Shown here piece after piece: positions 1 to 7,755 of a stretch of 64,000 nt of DNA (positions are counted from its first letter, which is position 1; every line of letters begins with the position of its first letter). The notes below the pieces were generated by a model that saw only the letters and a program-made list of their open reading frames with translations, did not search any database and was not told the origin of the DNA. The translations under genes and the position numbers were made by a program. This stretch comes from Caballeronia sp. TF1N1. Its GTDB lineage: Bacteria > Pseudomonadota > Gammaproteobacteria > Burkholderiales > Burkholderiaceae. Where the stretch lies: positions 620,001-684,000 of the forward strand of contig NZ_CP084627.1 in the NCBI RefSeq assembly GCF_022878925.1. The letters are read 5' to 3'.

Positions 1-167
1 TCGCTGAAGTGCTCGATCCGCTCCATGACGAGCTCGTGCCGCTCATCGCGCAGAGCGACGGCGTGCTGTACGCGCGGCACTGGACGCGGTTCGCGACGGC
101 GGGAATGCTGGTGGCGCGCATCGCGGGCGCGGAAGTCCGGCGCGAAGGCGACCTGCTCGTGCCTTGA
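1..167 (+). CDS. C-terminal fragment, possible succinylglutamate desuccinylase/aspartoacylase-family protein
   Basis: The reading frame is open from the left edge (first full codon at base 3) and gives 54 residues before TGA at 165-167. The fragment contains the stretch SDGVLYARHWTRFATAG followed by VARIAG, which resembles the beta-rich C-terminal domain of AstE/AspA-family zinc deacylases, where a 'P-x-D/S-G-x-x-F/Y-A-R' turn is common. The zinc-binding and catalytic part would lie outside the window, so neither substrate nor activity can be judged. The next gene, a FucU-type mutarotase, starts 78 bases downstream on the same strand. The family assignment is by eye only; the existence of a real coding frame is more secure than its name. 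Confidence 0.5.
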   Translation, partial: AEVLDPLHDELVPLIAQSDGVLYARHWTRFATAGMLVARIAGAEVRREGDLLVP

Positions 168-245
168 AGTTGCCGACGAGTCGTCCCACGCGGTTACCAT
201 ACGTCGGCAAACCCGGTTTCAATGTCCACGGAGAACGACAGGAAC

Positions 246-710
246 ATGCTGAAGAATCTCGATCCCTTGCTCAACGCCGACATCCTCCACGCACTCTGCG
301 CGATGGGCCACGGCGATGAAGTCGTCATCTGCGACGCCAACTTTCCCGGCGATTCCGTCGCGCGTCAGACCGTGCGCGGACAGTTGCTGCGTCTCGACGG
401 CATCAACGCGCCGCGTGCGGTGCGGGCCGTGTTGTCTGTGCTGCCGCTGGATACGTTCGTCGATCATCCCGCCGAGCGCATGGAAGTGGTCGGCGACCCG
501 GATGCGCTGCCTGCCGTACAGCGTGAAGTACAACGCGAAGTCGACGACGCCGAAGGCCGCGCCGTTCCGCTCGCGCCCGTCGAGCGCTTTGCTTTTTACG
601 AGCGCGCCAAACAGGCTTATTGCGTGATTCAGACGAGCGAAGCGCGCGGCTACGGCTGCTTCATCTTCAAGAAGGGCGTGCAACTCGCGCCGGACACGCC
701 GGCGCAATGA
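246..710 (+). CDS. fucU: RbsD/FucU-family sugar mutarotase
   Basis: This 154-residue protein matches the RbsD/FucU fold: an N-terminal MLKNLDPLLNADILHAL segment, the family GHGDEVVICDANFP segment (about residues 21-34) and a C-terminal RGYGCFIFKKGV end. Family members interconvert the anomers of ribose or fucose in the cytoplasm, feeding sugar catabolism. An in-frame ATG at 222 exists, but the AGGAAC ribosome-binding site sits 7 bases before the ATG at 246 and family members begin around MLK, so I use 246. The FucU branch is favoured over RbsD by length and by the 'DANFP' segment; which sugar is used cannot be read from this window. Confidence 0.85.
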   Translation: MLKNLDPLLNADILHALCAMGHGDEVVICDANFPGDSVARQTVRGQLLRLDGINAPRAVRAVLSVLPLDTFVDHPAERMEVVGDPDALPAVQREVQREVDDAEGRAVPLAPVERFAFYERAKQAYCVIQTSEARGYGCFIFKKGVQLAPDTPAQ

Positions 711-752
711 CGCGCTGATTTCTTGACGCTAGCGTGCGGCGCCTGACCGCGA

Positions 753-962
753 TCATGAAAACAGAATAGCCGGCCGGGCAACCCAGCGCGGTTTTCTGTC
801 GGGCGCCTGCGCAAGCAGGGTCGGCCCGGCGGGAAGCGAGACATCCACGAGCGTATTACGGCGCGAGCATACCTTGCAGATGAAATAGCAGCCGAAGCTG
901 TCGACGCTAGCTTCGGCCTTGGCGCGCGAGATCCTGCCGCTGCATCGTATGCAGGTCCACAT
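753..962 (-). CDS. Small cysteine-rich (zinc-ribbon-like) protein
   Basis: The 69-residue frame begins MWTCIRCSGRI and carries a second cysteine cluster, FGCYFICKVCSRRN, giving CxxC plus CxxxCxxC spacing typical of a small zinc ribbon. A good ribosome-binding site (GAAGGTG) precedes the ATG at 962 on the minus strand. No signal peptide or membrane segment is seen, so it is likely cytoplasmic. The last 25 residues have no recognisable pattern. I do not recognise a named family; a role in nucleic-acid or metal binding is only inferred from the cysteines. Confidence 0.6.
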   Translation of the reverse strand: MWTCIRCSGRISRAKAEASVDSFGCYFICKVCSRRNTLVDVSLPAGPTLLAQAPDRKPRWVARPAILFS

Positions 963-1455
963 AGATTCACCTTCGTTGTCGGAAAACTGGCTTTGGCTGG
1001 TTTCGCGCCGCCAGCGAAGTTCTTCCTATACCGGCTCTTTCGAGACCGGCAACTCGTCGAAGGTCTGCTCGCCATGAAACGCGAACACGTTGTCAAATGC
1101 ACGCGGCTTGGTGCGACGTGTCTCGTGAAATGACAGTCAGAAAACTTGCTCGATAAGCGATGCCGCCAGTACTGGACAAATGCGGATCAGGGCAGTTTCA
1201 ACGTGTAGTGATGCTGCCTCACCATGCGCTCAAAGCGAGCGAAAAGCAAACGGTATCGGGGAGGAGCAAGCAGAATGAGGCTGTTTCGGCTTGATATTAA
1301 GGCATGCTATAAAAGCTTCGAAAAGGCTTCGAGCCGTGCTTCCACTCTCTCAAAACTGCCGGTAAAAAAATAAATCGCGACAGTTCCTCCGAAAGCGCCC
1401 ACACTATGTGGCGCAGCAGTCGCCTTCGCGTCTGTGCAAGTCGGGGAGCAGGATC
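963..1455. other. Intergenic stretch without a convincing gene
   Basis: About 490 bases between two divergent small genes. Short frames on both strands have no plausible start or motif. The right half is AT-richer than its surroundings and holds the promoter-like element at 1305-1313; nothing else was recognised. Confidence 0.5.
1305..1313 (+). promoter_or_regulatory. Candidate extended -10 promoter
   Basis: TGcTATAAA matches an extended -10 element in an AT-rich patch about 140 bases upstream of the small basic-protein gene at 1456. No good -35 hexamer is seen 17 bases before it, which extended -10 promoters can tolerate. Seen in sequence; function inferred. Confidence 0.35.
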
Positions 1456-1596
1456 ATGGCAAAAGGTCAGGTACGCGGAAATAAAGAGGCTAAAAAGCCC
1501 AAACAGCCGAAGAAAGTAGAGTCGCCGGCAGCGGCCGTATCGTGGGCCACGCCCAAGAAAAGCGCGGAAGCCAGCGCATCCGTGAAGAAGAAATAG
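1456..1596 (+). CDS. Small lysine-rich basic protein
   Basis: A 46-residue protein, MAKGQVRGNKEAKKPKQPKK at its start and ending in ASASVKKK, with roughly a third basic residues. An in-frame upstream ATG at 1408 exists, but the ATG at 1456 has a clear GGGGAGCAGGA ribosome-binding site and the basic composition starts there. I recall similar short 'MAKGQ-x-RGNKE' proteins annotated as hypothetical in Burkholderiaceae; no function is known to me. The charge suggests RNA, ribosome or DNA contact, which is inference. It heads a run of three small same-strand genes. Confidence 0.65.
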   Translation: MAKGQVRGNKEAKKPKQPKKVESPAAAVSWATPKKSAEASASVKKK

Positions 1597-1653
1597 CCTT
1601 AGCGCGACATTCGTTCAAGCTGTCCTCGGTGCATGGCGAGACGACGCTCTATT

Positions 1654-1681
1654 CTGACTTCGCCATTGAAGTGGAAGTCAG
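1654..1681. repeat. 8-bp inverted repeat between two small genes
   Basis: CTGACTTC and its exact complement GAAGTCAG are separated by 12 bases in the gap between the genes at 1456 and 1731. It could form a hairpin in the mRNA or be a protein site; there is no U-run, so it is not a standard terminator. Confidence 0.3.
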
Positions 1682-1730
1682 ACGCCCACCACCGAGTCCC
1701 GATGTTTTCTCTTTCCGGACTGGAACCAGC

Positions 1731-1916
1731 ATGACAACGAGACCCAAAGTCAATCCCGCCGTGGCCGTCAAACAAAGCGAATATACGATCGCGCAGAAGT
1801 CGCGTGCGTCGGCGCTGAGCAACGCGGACAGCGAGCGCGCTCAAAAGCGCCGCGACAATGACGCGCTTATCGACGTCAACGCGAGCAAATGGCGTTACGT
1901 GGGCCCGGGTGTCTAG
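1731..1916 (+). CDS. Small hydrophilic protein of unknown function
   Basis: A 61-residue frame beginning MTTRPKVNPAVAVKQSEY and ending WRYVGPGV, rich in Arg, Lys, Asn and Asp and without a signal peptide or membrane segment. The open frame extends upstream to 1542, but that part overlaps the preceding gene in another frame and looks like a shadow, so I start at the ATG at 1731, which has a weak GGA upstream. Its stop codon touches the start of the DUF1488 gene (TAGATG), which suggests translational coupling and is the best argument that it is real. Confidence 0.5.
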   Translation: MTTRPKVNPAVAVKQSEYTIAQKSRASALSNADSERAQKRRDNDALIDVNASKWRYVGPGV

Positions 1917-2186
1917 ATGGGAAAACCCGCGGAAGTCCTCAACTTCCCGAACCCCAGCCGCAGCTACGACGCCGCAAGACACGGCGTGTGCTTCTGGGGT
2001 TACGACAGCAAGCGCGAGATCAGCTTTCTGGTCGAGGACAAGACGCTTGCCGCGCTGAATCCCGGCATGGGCACGGGTGAGATGGCGCTGCTCGCCACGT
2101 TCGACCGTAATCGCGAACGCATTCTCGAACTGGCGAAGGGTCTCTACACGGGCGGCCCGCAGAATCGTTATACGATCCACGAGTAG
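1917..2186 (+). CDS. DUF1488 family protein
   Basis: The 89-residue sequence has the DUF1488 layout: LNFPNPSRSYDAARHGVCFWGYD near the N-terminus (cited in part: NFPNPSRSYDAARH), a central FLVED segment, and a C-terminal FDRNRERILELAKGLY helix. DUF1488 proteins are short, cytoplasmic and common in Burkholderiaceae; their function is not known. The start codon directly follows the stop of the previous small gene, so both are probably co-transcribed and coupled. It is followed by a convergent histidine kinase gene 39 bases away. Confidence 0.85.
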   Translation: MGKPAEVLNFPNPSRSYDAARHGVCFWGYDSKREISFLVEDKTLAALNPGMGTGEMALLATFDRNRERILELAKGLYTGGPQNRYTIHE

Positions 2187-2225
2187 CGTTCAACGCCGTT
2201 CAATCGTCACGTTGTCGCGGCGGCT

Positions 2226-3905
2226 TCAGTTGTCCAGCGCAATACGTACCGTGCGCGCGAGTTCATCGAGCTGAAACGGCTTGCGCAGCGCGGCAAAGCG
2301 CTTTTCCTTGATCTTCGATACATCGACGTCCGCATAGCCCGTTGCCAGGATCACCGGCAGATCGGCACGAAGTTCACGCGCTTTCGCGATCACCTCCATG
2401 CCGTTCATGCCGGGCATCGCGAAGTCGACCATCATCAGATCGGGATGGTCCAGTGGCAGGCGCTTGAGGCCGTTGGGGCCGTCGCAGGCGTGTGTCACCG
2501 AATAGCCGAGCGTCTGCAGACATTCGACGAGCATCTCGCGCACGTCTTCGTCGTCTTCGACCACGAGGATGCGCTTCGCGCCCGATGCGCTGTCCTCGGG
2601 TTTGAGCGCAACGTCGGCTTCCTGCAAATCCTTCGCGCCCAGCGGCAACCAGATTTCGACGCTCGTCCCTTTGCTCGGTTCGCTTTCGATACGCGCCACG
2701 CCGCCCGCCTGCCGCGCGATGCCGTAGACCTGGCTCAAGCCGAGCCCCGTCCCTTTGCCGACTGGTTTGGTCGTGAAGAACGGGTCGAACACGCGCGACA
2801 GCACGCCTGGCTCGATGCCCGAGCCCGAATCGCTCACACGGATGACCACGTAGCGTCCAGCCGTGAAGGTTTCGTCGGGCGCGGGGCGCTCGCCCGCGTG
2901 GATCGTTAGGCGCCCGCCGCCGGGCATGGCGTCGCGCGCATTGATCGTGAGATTGAGGACGGCCAGTTCCAGCTGATTGGCATCCGCCTGGGTCCAGAGG
3001 TCTTCGGAATCGGAGGTCGTGGTGAACGCGATCGACGAGCCGAGCGAGATCGAGATGATGTCGCGCATGCCTTGCAAAAGCGACGCGACGTTGACCGCTT
3101 TCAAATCGAGATTGCTGGTGCGCGAAAACGTCAGCAACTGCGCGGTGAGCTTGGCGCCGCGTTCGGTGGCGCGCTTGGTCGTCGCGGCCATTTTGCGCAC
3201 GCGCTCGTCGCTGCTGATTCGCGCGATCAATTCCGCGTTCGCCATGATGACATTCAGCAGATTGTTGAAGTCATGCGCGATGCCGCCCGTCAATTGCCCG
3301 AGCGCCTCCATCTTTTGCGACTGCACGAGCACGGCCTGCACCTTGGCGCGCTCGTGGATTTCGCGCATCAGGCGATTATTTGCCGATGCCAGTTCCTGGG
3401 TGCGCTCGGCGATACGGCTTTCCAGCGAGTCGTTGAGCCGTTCGAGCGCTTCCTGCGCCTTCGAGCGCGCGATCAGATGCTGCTCCGACTCCGCGAGATG
3501 CCGGCGCGCATCGTACTGGCGCGCACGCGCCCGGAGCGACGACATCACCGCGCGGCGCAAGGTCTCCGAGTTCAGCGGACGTTCGAGGACGAGCACGTTG
3601 CCAAGACGCTCCAGCATGTCGATACTCGCGGCCGAGCGCCGTTCGGTTGCGCGTCCTGAAAGCAGAATGATGGGAAAGTCGGACCACGCCGGTTGCCGGT
3701 CGATCCAGGCGGCGAGCACTTCGCCGTTGTCGCTCTTGAGCGATTCCTCGGTGACGATGGCAGTGCCCGCGCCGCGGTCGAGTTCGGCGGTGAGGCAAAC
3801 CGAATCGGCGCACGCGAAGCAATCGCGGTCATCGAATGCGAGGACATCGGCGATTACGTCGGCATCGCGGCCGAATGGCGCCACTATCAGAACGCGAAAC
3901 TCCAT
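2226..3905 (-). CDS. Hybrid sensor histidine kinase with degenerate N-terminal and intact C-terminal receiver domains
   Basis: The 559-residue protein has four parts. Residues 1-125 resemble a receiver (FRVLIVAPFGRDAD, FPIILLSGRA, VLVLERPL) but lack the phospho-acceptor Asp (TEES at 52-55). A coiled coil spans about 130-195. The HisKA segment has GQLTGGIAHDFNNLL with His211, and the ATPase domain has N322, DSGSG at 359-363 and GKGTGLGL at 383-390. A C-terminal receiver (VVEDDED; Asp494 in MVDFAMPG) follows. No membrane segment is present, so it is cytoplasmic. It starts 4 bases after the KaiC-like gene and is certainly co-transcribed. KaiC-like ATPase plus soluble hybrid kinase pairs are known in proteobacteria, where they are linked to stress responses rather than a proven clock; the signal is unknown. 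Confidence 0.9.
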   Translation of the reverse strand: MEFRVLIVAPFGRDADVIADVLAFDDRDCFACADSVCLTAELDRGAGTAIVTEESLKSDNGEVLAAWIDRQPAWSDFPIILLSGRATERRSAASIDMLERLGNVLVLERPLNSETLRRAVMSSLRARARQYDARRHLAESEQHLIARSKAQEALERLNDSLESRIAERTQELASANNRLMREIHERAKVQAVLVQSQKMEALGQLTGGIAHDFNNLLNVIMANAELIARISSDERVRKMAATTKRATERGAKLTAQLLTFSRTSNLDLKAVNVASLLQGMRDIISISLGSSIAFTTTSDSEDLWTQADANQLELAVLNLTINARDAMPGGGRLTIHAGERPAPDETFTAGRYVVIRVSDSGSGIEPGVLSRVFDPFFTTKPVGKGTGLGLSQVYGIARQAGGVARIESEPSKGTSVEIWLPLGAKDLQEADVALKPEDSASGAKRILVVEDDEDVREMLVECLQTLGYSVTHACDGPNGLKRLPLDHPDLMMVDFAMPGMNGMEVIAKARELRADLPVILATGYADVDVSKIKEKRFAALRKPFQLDELARTVRIALDN

Positions 3906-3909
3906 GGCG

Positions 3910-5427
3910 CTAGTTCCCCGAGGAGCCCGCGTGACTGGTGTCGGGAACCAGCATGGCCGTGCCGCCCTTGTACGAAGGCAGGCCGCTCAGAATGCCTTCG
4001 AAGTCGCGCAATGCCTCGCCGACGTTCAGCCCGCCCGCGCCCAGCTGAAATTGACGAATCGAGCGCTCATGGCCGCTCGCGCGGCTTTTCACGGCGGTCA
4101 GCGCCGTCAGCACTTCGCCTTGACGCTCGAAGTAGCGAAACAGCAGGACCACGTCGCTGAGATAACTGATATCCACGTCGCTCTGTATTTCGCCGATGAT
4201 TCCATGCTGCCCCAGCACCAGCATCGTGATGACGCCGCGCTGGTTCAGATAGGTGAGCAGTTCGTGCATTTGCAGGAGCAGGTAGCGCTCGCCGGGCATC
4301 GCTTGCAGATACGCGTTCAGGCTGTCGATGGCAACGTAGCGCGCGTTGCCCTGTTCGACGCTCTGTCGCACGCTGCTCGTAAACTCTCCGGGCGATATTT
4401 CGGCGGGATCGACCTGGCGCAAGTTCAGCAAGCCGCTGTCGAGATGCGGCCGCAGATCGATGCCGAGGCTCGTCGAGCGCCGCAAAAGCGTGGTGCGCGT
4501 CTCATCGAAAAGATAGTAGACACACGGCTCGCCGCGTTCGAGCGCGGCGAGCAGACACGAGGTCACGGTGGTCGTCTTGCCCACGCCCGACGGCCCGACG
4601 ATGAGCGTATTGGTGCCTGGCACGAGGCCGCCGCCGAGAAGCGCATCCAGCCCGGCCGTGCCGGTGCTGAGCGGCTTTGCCGAGAAATCGGCGTGATGTT
4701 CAGACGCGATCAGACGCGGATAGACTTCAATGCCGCCGGTGTTCAGCGTCATGTCGTGAAAACCTTCGCGAAACTTGATGCCGCGCATCTTCGCAATCCG
4801 CAGGCGCCGGCGCTCGCCGCCGTAGTCGTGCACGAGATTGTCGAGGCACAGCACGCCGTGCGCGATGCTGTGCAACTGCAGATCGCCGGGCTCGGACGTG
4901 TTGTCGTCGAGCAGCATGACGGTGCAGGCGCGCGTCGCGAAGTAACGCTTCAACGCGAGAATCTGTCTGCGATAACGCAGCGGGTTTTGCGAGAGCATGC
5001 GCAACTCGGACAAGCTGTCGAAGACGAGTCGCGCGGGCTTCACTTCATCCACTTGCGCGATGACATCGCGCACGGTTTCGCCCAGTTCCACTTCAGCGGG
5101 ATGCAGCACGGTCTGCTCGTAACGCGGGTCGAGCCCTTCGTCCGATAGAAGTTCGATGATGGTGAAGCGGTTCGTGTCCCAGCCATGGCTCTCGGCCACG
5201 GCGACGAGTTCTTCCTTCGTCTCCGAAAGCGTCACATAAAGACCTGGCTCGCCGACTTCCGCGCCCTTGAGTAAGAACTGCAAGGCGAGAGTCGTTTTGC
5301 CCGCACCCGGCGCACCTTCGATCAAATACATGCGATGCGGCGTCAATCCGCCGCCGAGAATGTCGTCGACTCCCTCGATGCCCGTCGGAATGCGGGCGGG
5401 CAGGGCTTGCGTGGTTTTTTCTGGCAT
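3910..5427 (-). CDS. kaiC: KaiC-like circadian-clock family ATPase (two RecA domains)
   Basis: The 505-residue protein contains two KaiC/RecA-like domains. Walker A motifs are GAPGAGKTT (38-46) and GPSGVGKTT (278-286), each followed by the acidic pair region (SE at 68-69, DE at 308-309), and each domain has the LGGGL loop. Cyanobacterial KaiC autophosphorylates S431/T432 in the second domain; the equivalent stretch here is DISYLSD at 419-425, so Ser421 is kept but the Thr is Tyr422. No kaiA or kaiB gene is in the window. The partner hybrid kinase lies 4 bases downstream. The protein is likely a soluble hexameric ATPase/autokinase acting with that kinase; a timing function is not implied by sequence alone. 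Confidence 0.92.
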   Translation of the reverse strand: MPEKTTQALPARIPTGIEGVDDILGGGLTPHRMYLIEGAPGAGKTTLALQFLLKGAEVGEPGLYVTLSETKEELVAVAESHGWDTNRFTIIELLSDEGLDPRYEQTVLHPAEVELGETVRDVIAQVDEVKPARLVFDSLSELRMLSQNPLRYRRQILALKRYFATRACTVMLLDDNTSEPGDLQLHSIAHGVLCLDNLVHDYGGERRRLRIAKMRGIKFREGFHDMTLNTGGIEVYPRLIASEHHADFSAKPLSTGTAGLDALLGGGLVPGTNTLIVGPSGVGKTTTVTSCLLAALERGEPCVYYLFDETRTTLLRRSTSLGIDLRPHLDSGLLNLRQVDPAEISPGEFTSSVRQSVEQGNARYVAIDSLNAYLQAMPGERYLLLQMHELLTYLNQRGVITMLVLGQHGIIGEIQSDVDISYLSDVVLLFRYFERQGEVLTALTAVKSRASGHERSIRQFQLGAGGLNVGEALRDFEGILSGLPSYKGGTAMLVPDTSHAGSSGN

Positions 5428-5633
5428 GTGCTCGCGCTTTCTGTTGTCTGGCCTTTTTATCTGGCCTTTCGCGCGAGCAATCGGAAAACATTGGAGAACG
5501 CCCGCGCCTCGCGTGGCGGTTGCAAGAAGCGAGCCAGTACATGCCGGCGCTGCGACGTTCGTTAAATTTACCGACTATCCAGCAAATTCCTGTTGCAAAA
5601 ATCCAAACCAGAGCGACGCTTTTTAAGATTTGG

Positions 5634-5661
5634 TTGCAATGCAGCATGAAAAGCGTATAGT
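5634..5661 (+). promoter_or_regulatory. Sigma-70-like promoter
   Basis: TTGCAA and TATAGT are separated by 16 bases, predicting a transcript start near 5668 and a leader of about 43 bases before the ATG at 5711. Both hexamers match consensus at four or five of six positions. Confidence 0.55.
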
Positions 5662-5662
5662 T

Positions 5663-5688
5663 AGGGTTATCACCTAGCTAGTTACCCT
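5663..5688 (+). promoter_or_regulatory. Palindromic element at the transcript start (AGGGT...CTAGCTAG...ACCCT)
   Basis: Inverted AGGGT and ACCCT arms flank the self-complementary CTAGCTAG. The element begins right after the -10 hexamer and would cover the transcript start, a usual place for a repressor operator. The binding protein is unknown. Confidence 0.45.
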
Positions 5689-5710
5689 GATTCTTTACCT
5701 GAGAGACGCC

Positions 5711-5863
5711 ATGAAAACCACCGCTCAACAATCTTTGTTCGTTTCGTTCGGTTCGTTCCTGCGCTCGGCGAAGGCAACGGTGCGCCGCGAGTGGAATCGC
5801 GCGCTGCAATTGCATCTGCAAAACTGCGAGATGCTCGTCGAATCGTATCGCCGCACCAAGTAA
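5711..5863 (+). CDS. 50-residue basic protein with promoter and terminator of its own
   Basis: The ATG at 5711 opens a 50-residue frame beginning MKTTAQQSLFVSFGSFLRSA and ending MLVESYRRTK. The centre is a likely amphipathic helix (RREWNRALQLHLQNCEMLVE in part). It has a sigma-70-like promoter with an operator-like palindrome immediately upstream and a clear intrinsic terminator 32 bases downstream, so it is a complete single-gene transcription unit, which is the main support for it. The RBS (GAGAGACGCC) is moderate. I do not recognise a named family and no function can be given. Confidence 0.65.
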   Translation: MKTTAQQSLFVSFGSFLRSAKATVRREWNRALQLHLQNCEMLVESYRRTK

Positions 5864-5894
5864 GTCGGACAGTACCCGGTCAGAGTTTCAAAGC

Positions 5895-5935
5895 AACGCC
5901 CCGGAAGCGAATGGCTCCCGGGGCGTTTGTCTTTT
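5895..5935 (+). terminator. Intrinsic terminator
   Basis: AACGCCCCGG (5895-5904) pairs perfectly with CCGGGGCGTT (5918-5927) around a 13-base loop, followed by a T-rich tail (TTTGTCTTTT). It ends the small-gene unit at 5711-5863. Confidence 0.8.
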
Positions 5936-5961
5936 GCGAGCGCGTACCGCAGCTCGCCAGA

Positions 5962-6004
5962 GCGACAACGGCGCGCCTCCTCACGGAGAGCGCGCCGTTG
6001 TCGC
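5962..6004 (-). terminator. Long hairpin downstream of the purine permease
   Basis: A perfect 15-bp stem (5962-5976 with 5990-6004) with a 13-base loop lies 15 bases past the permease stop codon on the minus strand. There is little T-run, so it may stabilise or terminate the permease transcript; it also separates the convergent units. Confidence 0.6.
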
Positions 6005-6019
6005 ATCGGATGGCGACGT

Positions 6020-7426
6020 CTAGATCGCCCAGCCGCCGAGATAGAACACCGCGAGCACGATCGCGATCGCGACCGTCCCCACGTTCAGCTTGCGATACTC
6101 GCCCGCCACGATCCGCCCGATCACCAGCGTGCAGAAGCCAAGCATGATGCCGGTGACGATATTCGCCGACAGCACGATGAACACGGCGCATACGAGCCCG
6201 GACATGGAGTCGACGGTATCGTCCATGTGCAGCTTGCTCACGTTGCCGAGCATGAGCAGGCCGACGTACATCAAGGCAGGCGCCGTCGCGTAGGAGGGCA
6301 CGAGACCGGCGAGCGGCGAAAGGAACATCACCGCGAGAAAGAGCAGGCCGACGACCGTTGCCGCAAGCCCCGTCTTCGCGCCCGCCGCCACGCCCACCGA
6401 CGATTCGATATACGCCGCCGCCGGTGCACCACCGAAGCATGCGGAGAAGATCGAGCTGAGCGAATCGGCCGTCAGCGCGCGTCCGCCGTTGACGATGCGC
6501 CCGTTGGCGTCGATCTGACCCGCCTGGCCCGCGACGGCGCGGATCGTTCCGGTGGCATCGAACACGGCGGTCATCACGAGTGCGAGCACGCTCGGCAGCA
6601 CGGCCATCGAGAGCGCGCCCTTGATGTCCATCGCGCCGATGAGCGACGCGTGTCCCGGCGTCGCGAGCGAAGGCAGCGCAAACACGCCGTGAAAGCGCAC
6701 GGACGGATCGAAGATCAGGCCGATAGCCGACAGGCCGACCACCACGAGCAGAATGCCGCCCGGCACGCGCCGGCGTTCCAGCCCGAAAATCGCCGCCAGG
6801 CCGAGCACCGACATCAGCACGGGAAATGCGCGGATCGCGCCCAGCGAAACCGGCATGCCCGGCGCGGGATTTTTAACGATCAGGCCGACGTCGTTGGACG
6901 CGATCAGCAGCAGAAACAAGCCGATGCCGATGCCCGTGCCATGCGCGACGCCCGTCGGCAGATTGCGCAAGATCCACGAGCGCACGCCAGTCACGGAGAT
7001 CGCGGTGAAAACGACGCCCATCAGGAACACGGCGCCCAGTGCGATGGCAGGCGAGAGGCCTTTGCCGAGCACGAGACCGAACGCGGTGAATGCGGTTAGC
7101 GAGATGGCGCAACCAATCGCGATAGGCAGACGCGCCCATACGCCCATCAGCAGCGAGCCGAACGCGGTCGTGAGGCACACGGCGACGAACACCGCGCTGG
7201 TATCGAAACCGGCCTTGCCGAGCATGCCCGGCACGACGAACACGGAGTAGACCATCGCGAGAAAGGTCGTGATGCCCGCGACCACTTCGGTCTTTTCCGT
7301 GCTGCCAGCGAGCGATATGCCGAAGTAGCGGTCAAGAAAGCCGCCGCTCGCGGTCGGTGCCGTGTCCTCTCGTTCGATAGGGGAAATGTCGATGTCGCCA
7401 AGCTGCTGGGCGGGGGATTCCAACAT
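6020..7426 (-). CDS. NCS2-family (AzgA-type) purine permease
   Basis: The 468-residue membrane protein carries the AzgA-type NCS2 signatures: [23 protein letters not shown] entry region (in part [17 protein letters not shown]), [20 protein letters not shown] and the [15 protein letters not shown] segment with a preceding AAYIESS. About twelve hydrophobic segments are visible. Such proteins import adenine, guanine or hypoxanthine by proton symport across the inner membrane. The frame could begin at 7483, but the ATG at 7426 has an AAGGAGCAGCTC ribosome-binding site and gives the usual family length. A hairpin follows the stop codon. The exact purine cannot be assigned by eye. Confidence 0.88.
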   Translation of the reverse strand: MLESPAQQLGDIDISPIEREDTAPTASGGFLDRYFGISLAGSTEKTEVVAGITTFLAMVYSVFVVPGMLGKAGFDTSAVFVAVCLTTAFGSLLMGVWARLPIAIGCAISLTAFTAFGLVLGKGLSPAIALGAVFLMGVVFTAISVTGVRSWILRNLPTGVAHGTGIGIGLFLLLIASNDVGLIVKNPAPGMPVSLGAIRAFPVLMSVLGLAAIFGLERRRVPGGILLVVVGLSAIGLIFDPSVRFHGVFALPSLATPGHASLIGAMDIKGALSMAVLPSVLALVMTAVFDATGTIRAVAGQAGQIDANGRIVNGGRALTADSLSSIFSACFGGAPAAAYIESSVGVAAGAKTGLAATVVGLLFLAVMFLSPLAGLVPSYATAPALMYVGLLMLGNVSKLHMDDTVDSMSGLVCAVFIVLSANIVTGIMLGFCTLVIGRIVAGEYRKLNVGTVAIAIVLAVFYLGGWAI

Positions 7427-7682
7427 GAGCTGCTCCTTTATCAGCACGCTGAAACGGTCGACCGTGCGCGCAATCAAGCGCACTGCGGTCCGTCGTCAGG
7501 GTCGTCTCGTATTTAGTTCTGGATGTAGCCTCGTGCTCGCCGCTGATGGCTGCACTCGGTCAGGACAAAGACTATGGGAACGCAACGCGAGGTCCAATCC
7601 CGTGGAAAACATGCCGCTCATGCCAACATTCTTATATTTCTGAGAGTCCTAAGCTGGCTGGGGCTTCCCGCCAGAACGATAA
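7427..7682. other. Leader/promoter region of the purine permease
   Basis: No gene is seen. On the minus strand TTGGAC followed about 15 bases later by CATAGT is a weak promoter candidate. I looked for a purine-type riboswitch and could not draw one with confidence. Confidence 0.35.
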
Positions 7683-7717
7683 ACGCCGGACTAGGGCAAA
7701 TGCCTAGGCCGGCGTTG
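7683..7717 (-). terminator. Intrinsic terminator of the gamma-glutamyltransferase gene
   Basis: AACGCCGG and CCGGCGTT form an outer stem and CTAGG/CCTAG an inner stem with a 7-base loop. Reading the minus strand, it is followed by TTTATCGTT and lies 39 bases after the ggt stop codon. Confidence 0.75.
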
Positions 7718-7755
7718 GGGGTGAATGCTTCGTCACGTACGCCCTGACAAACCCA

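Noticed and set aside
2977..5148. A 723-residue open frame on the plus strand
   Set aside because: It lies opposite the hybrid kinase and KaiC-like genes, has an Arg/Ser/Ala-rich composition typical of antisense frames in GC-rich DNA, and no domain.
5927..7099. A 390-residue plus-strand frame over the purine permease
   Set aside because: Extremely Arg/His/Asp-rich and without motifs; a shadow of the permease gene.
7427..7680. Purine or xanthine riboswitch in the permease leader
   Set aside because: No paired core matching a known class could be drawn from the sequence; a covariance-model search (Infernal with Rfam) would be needed.
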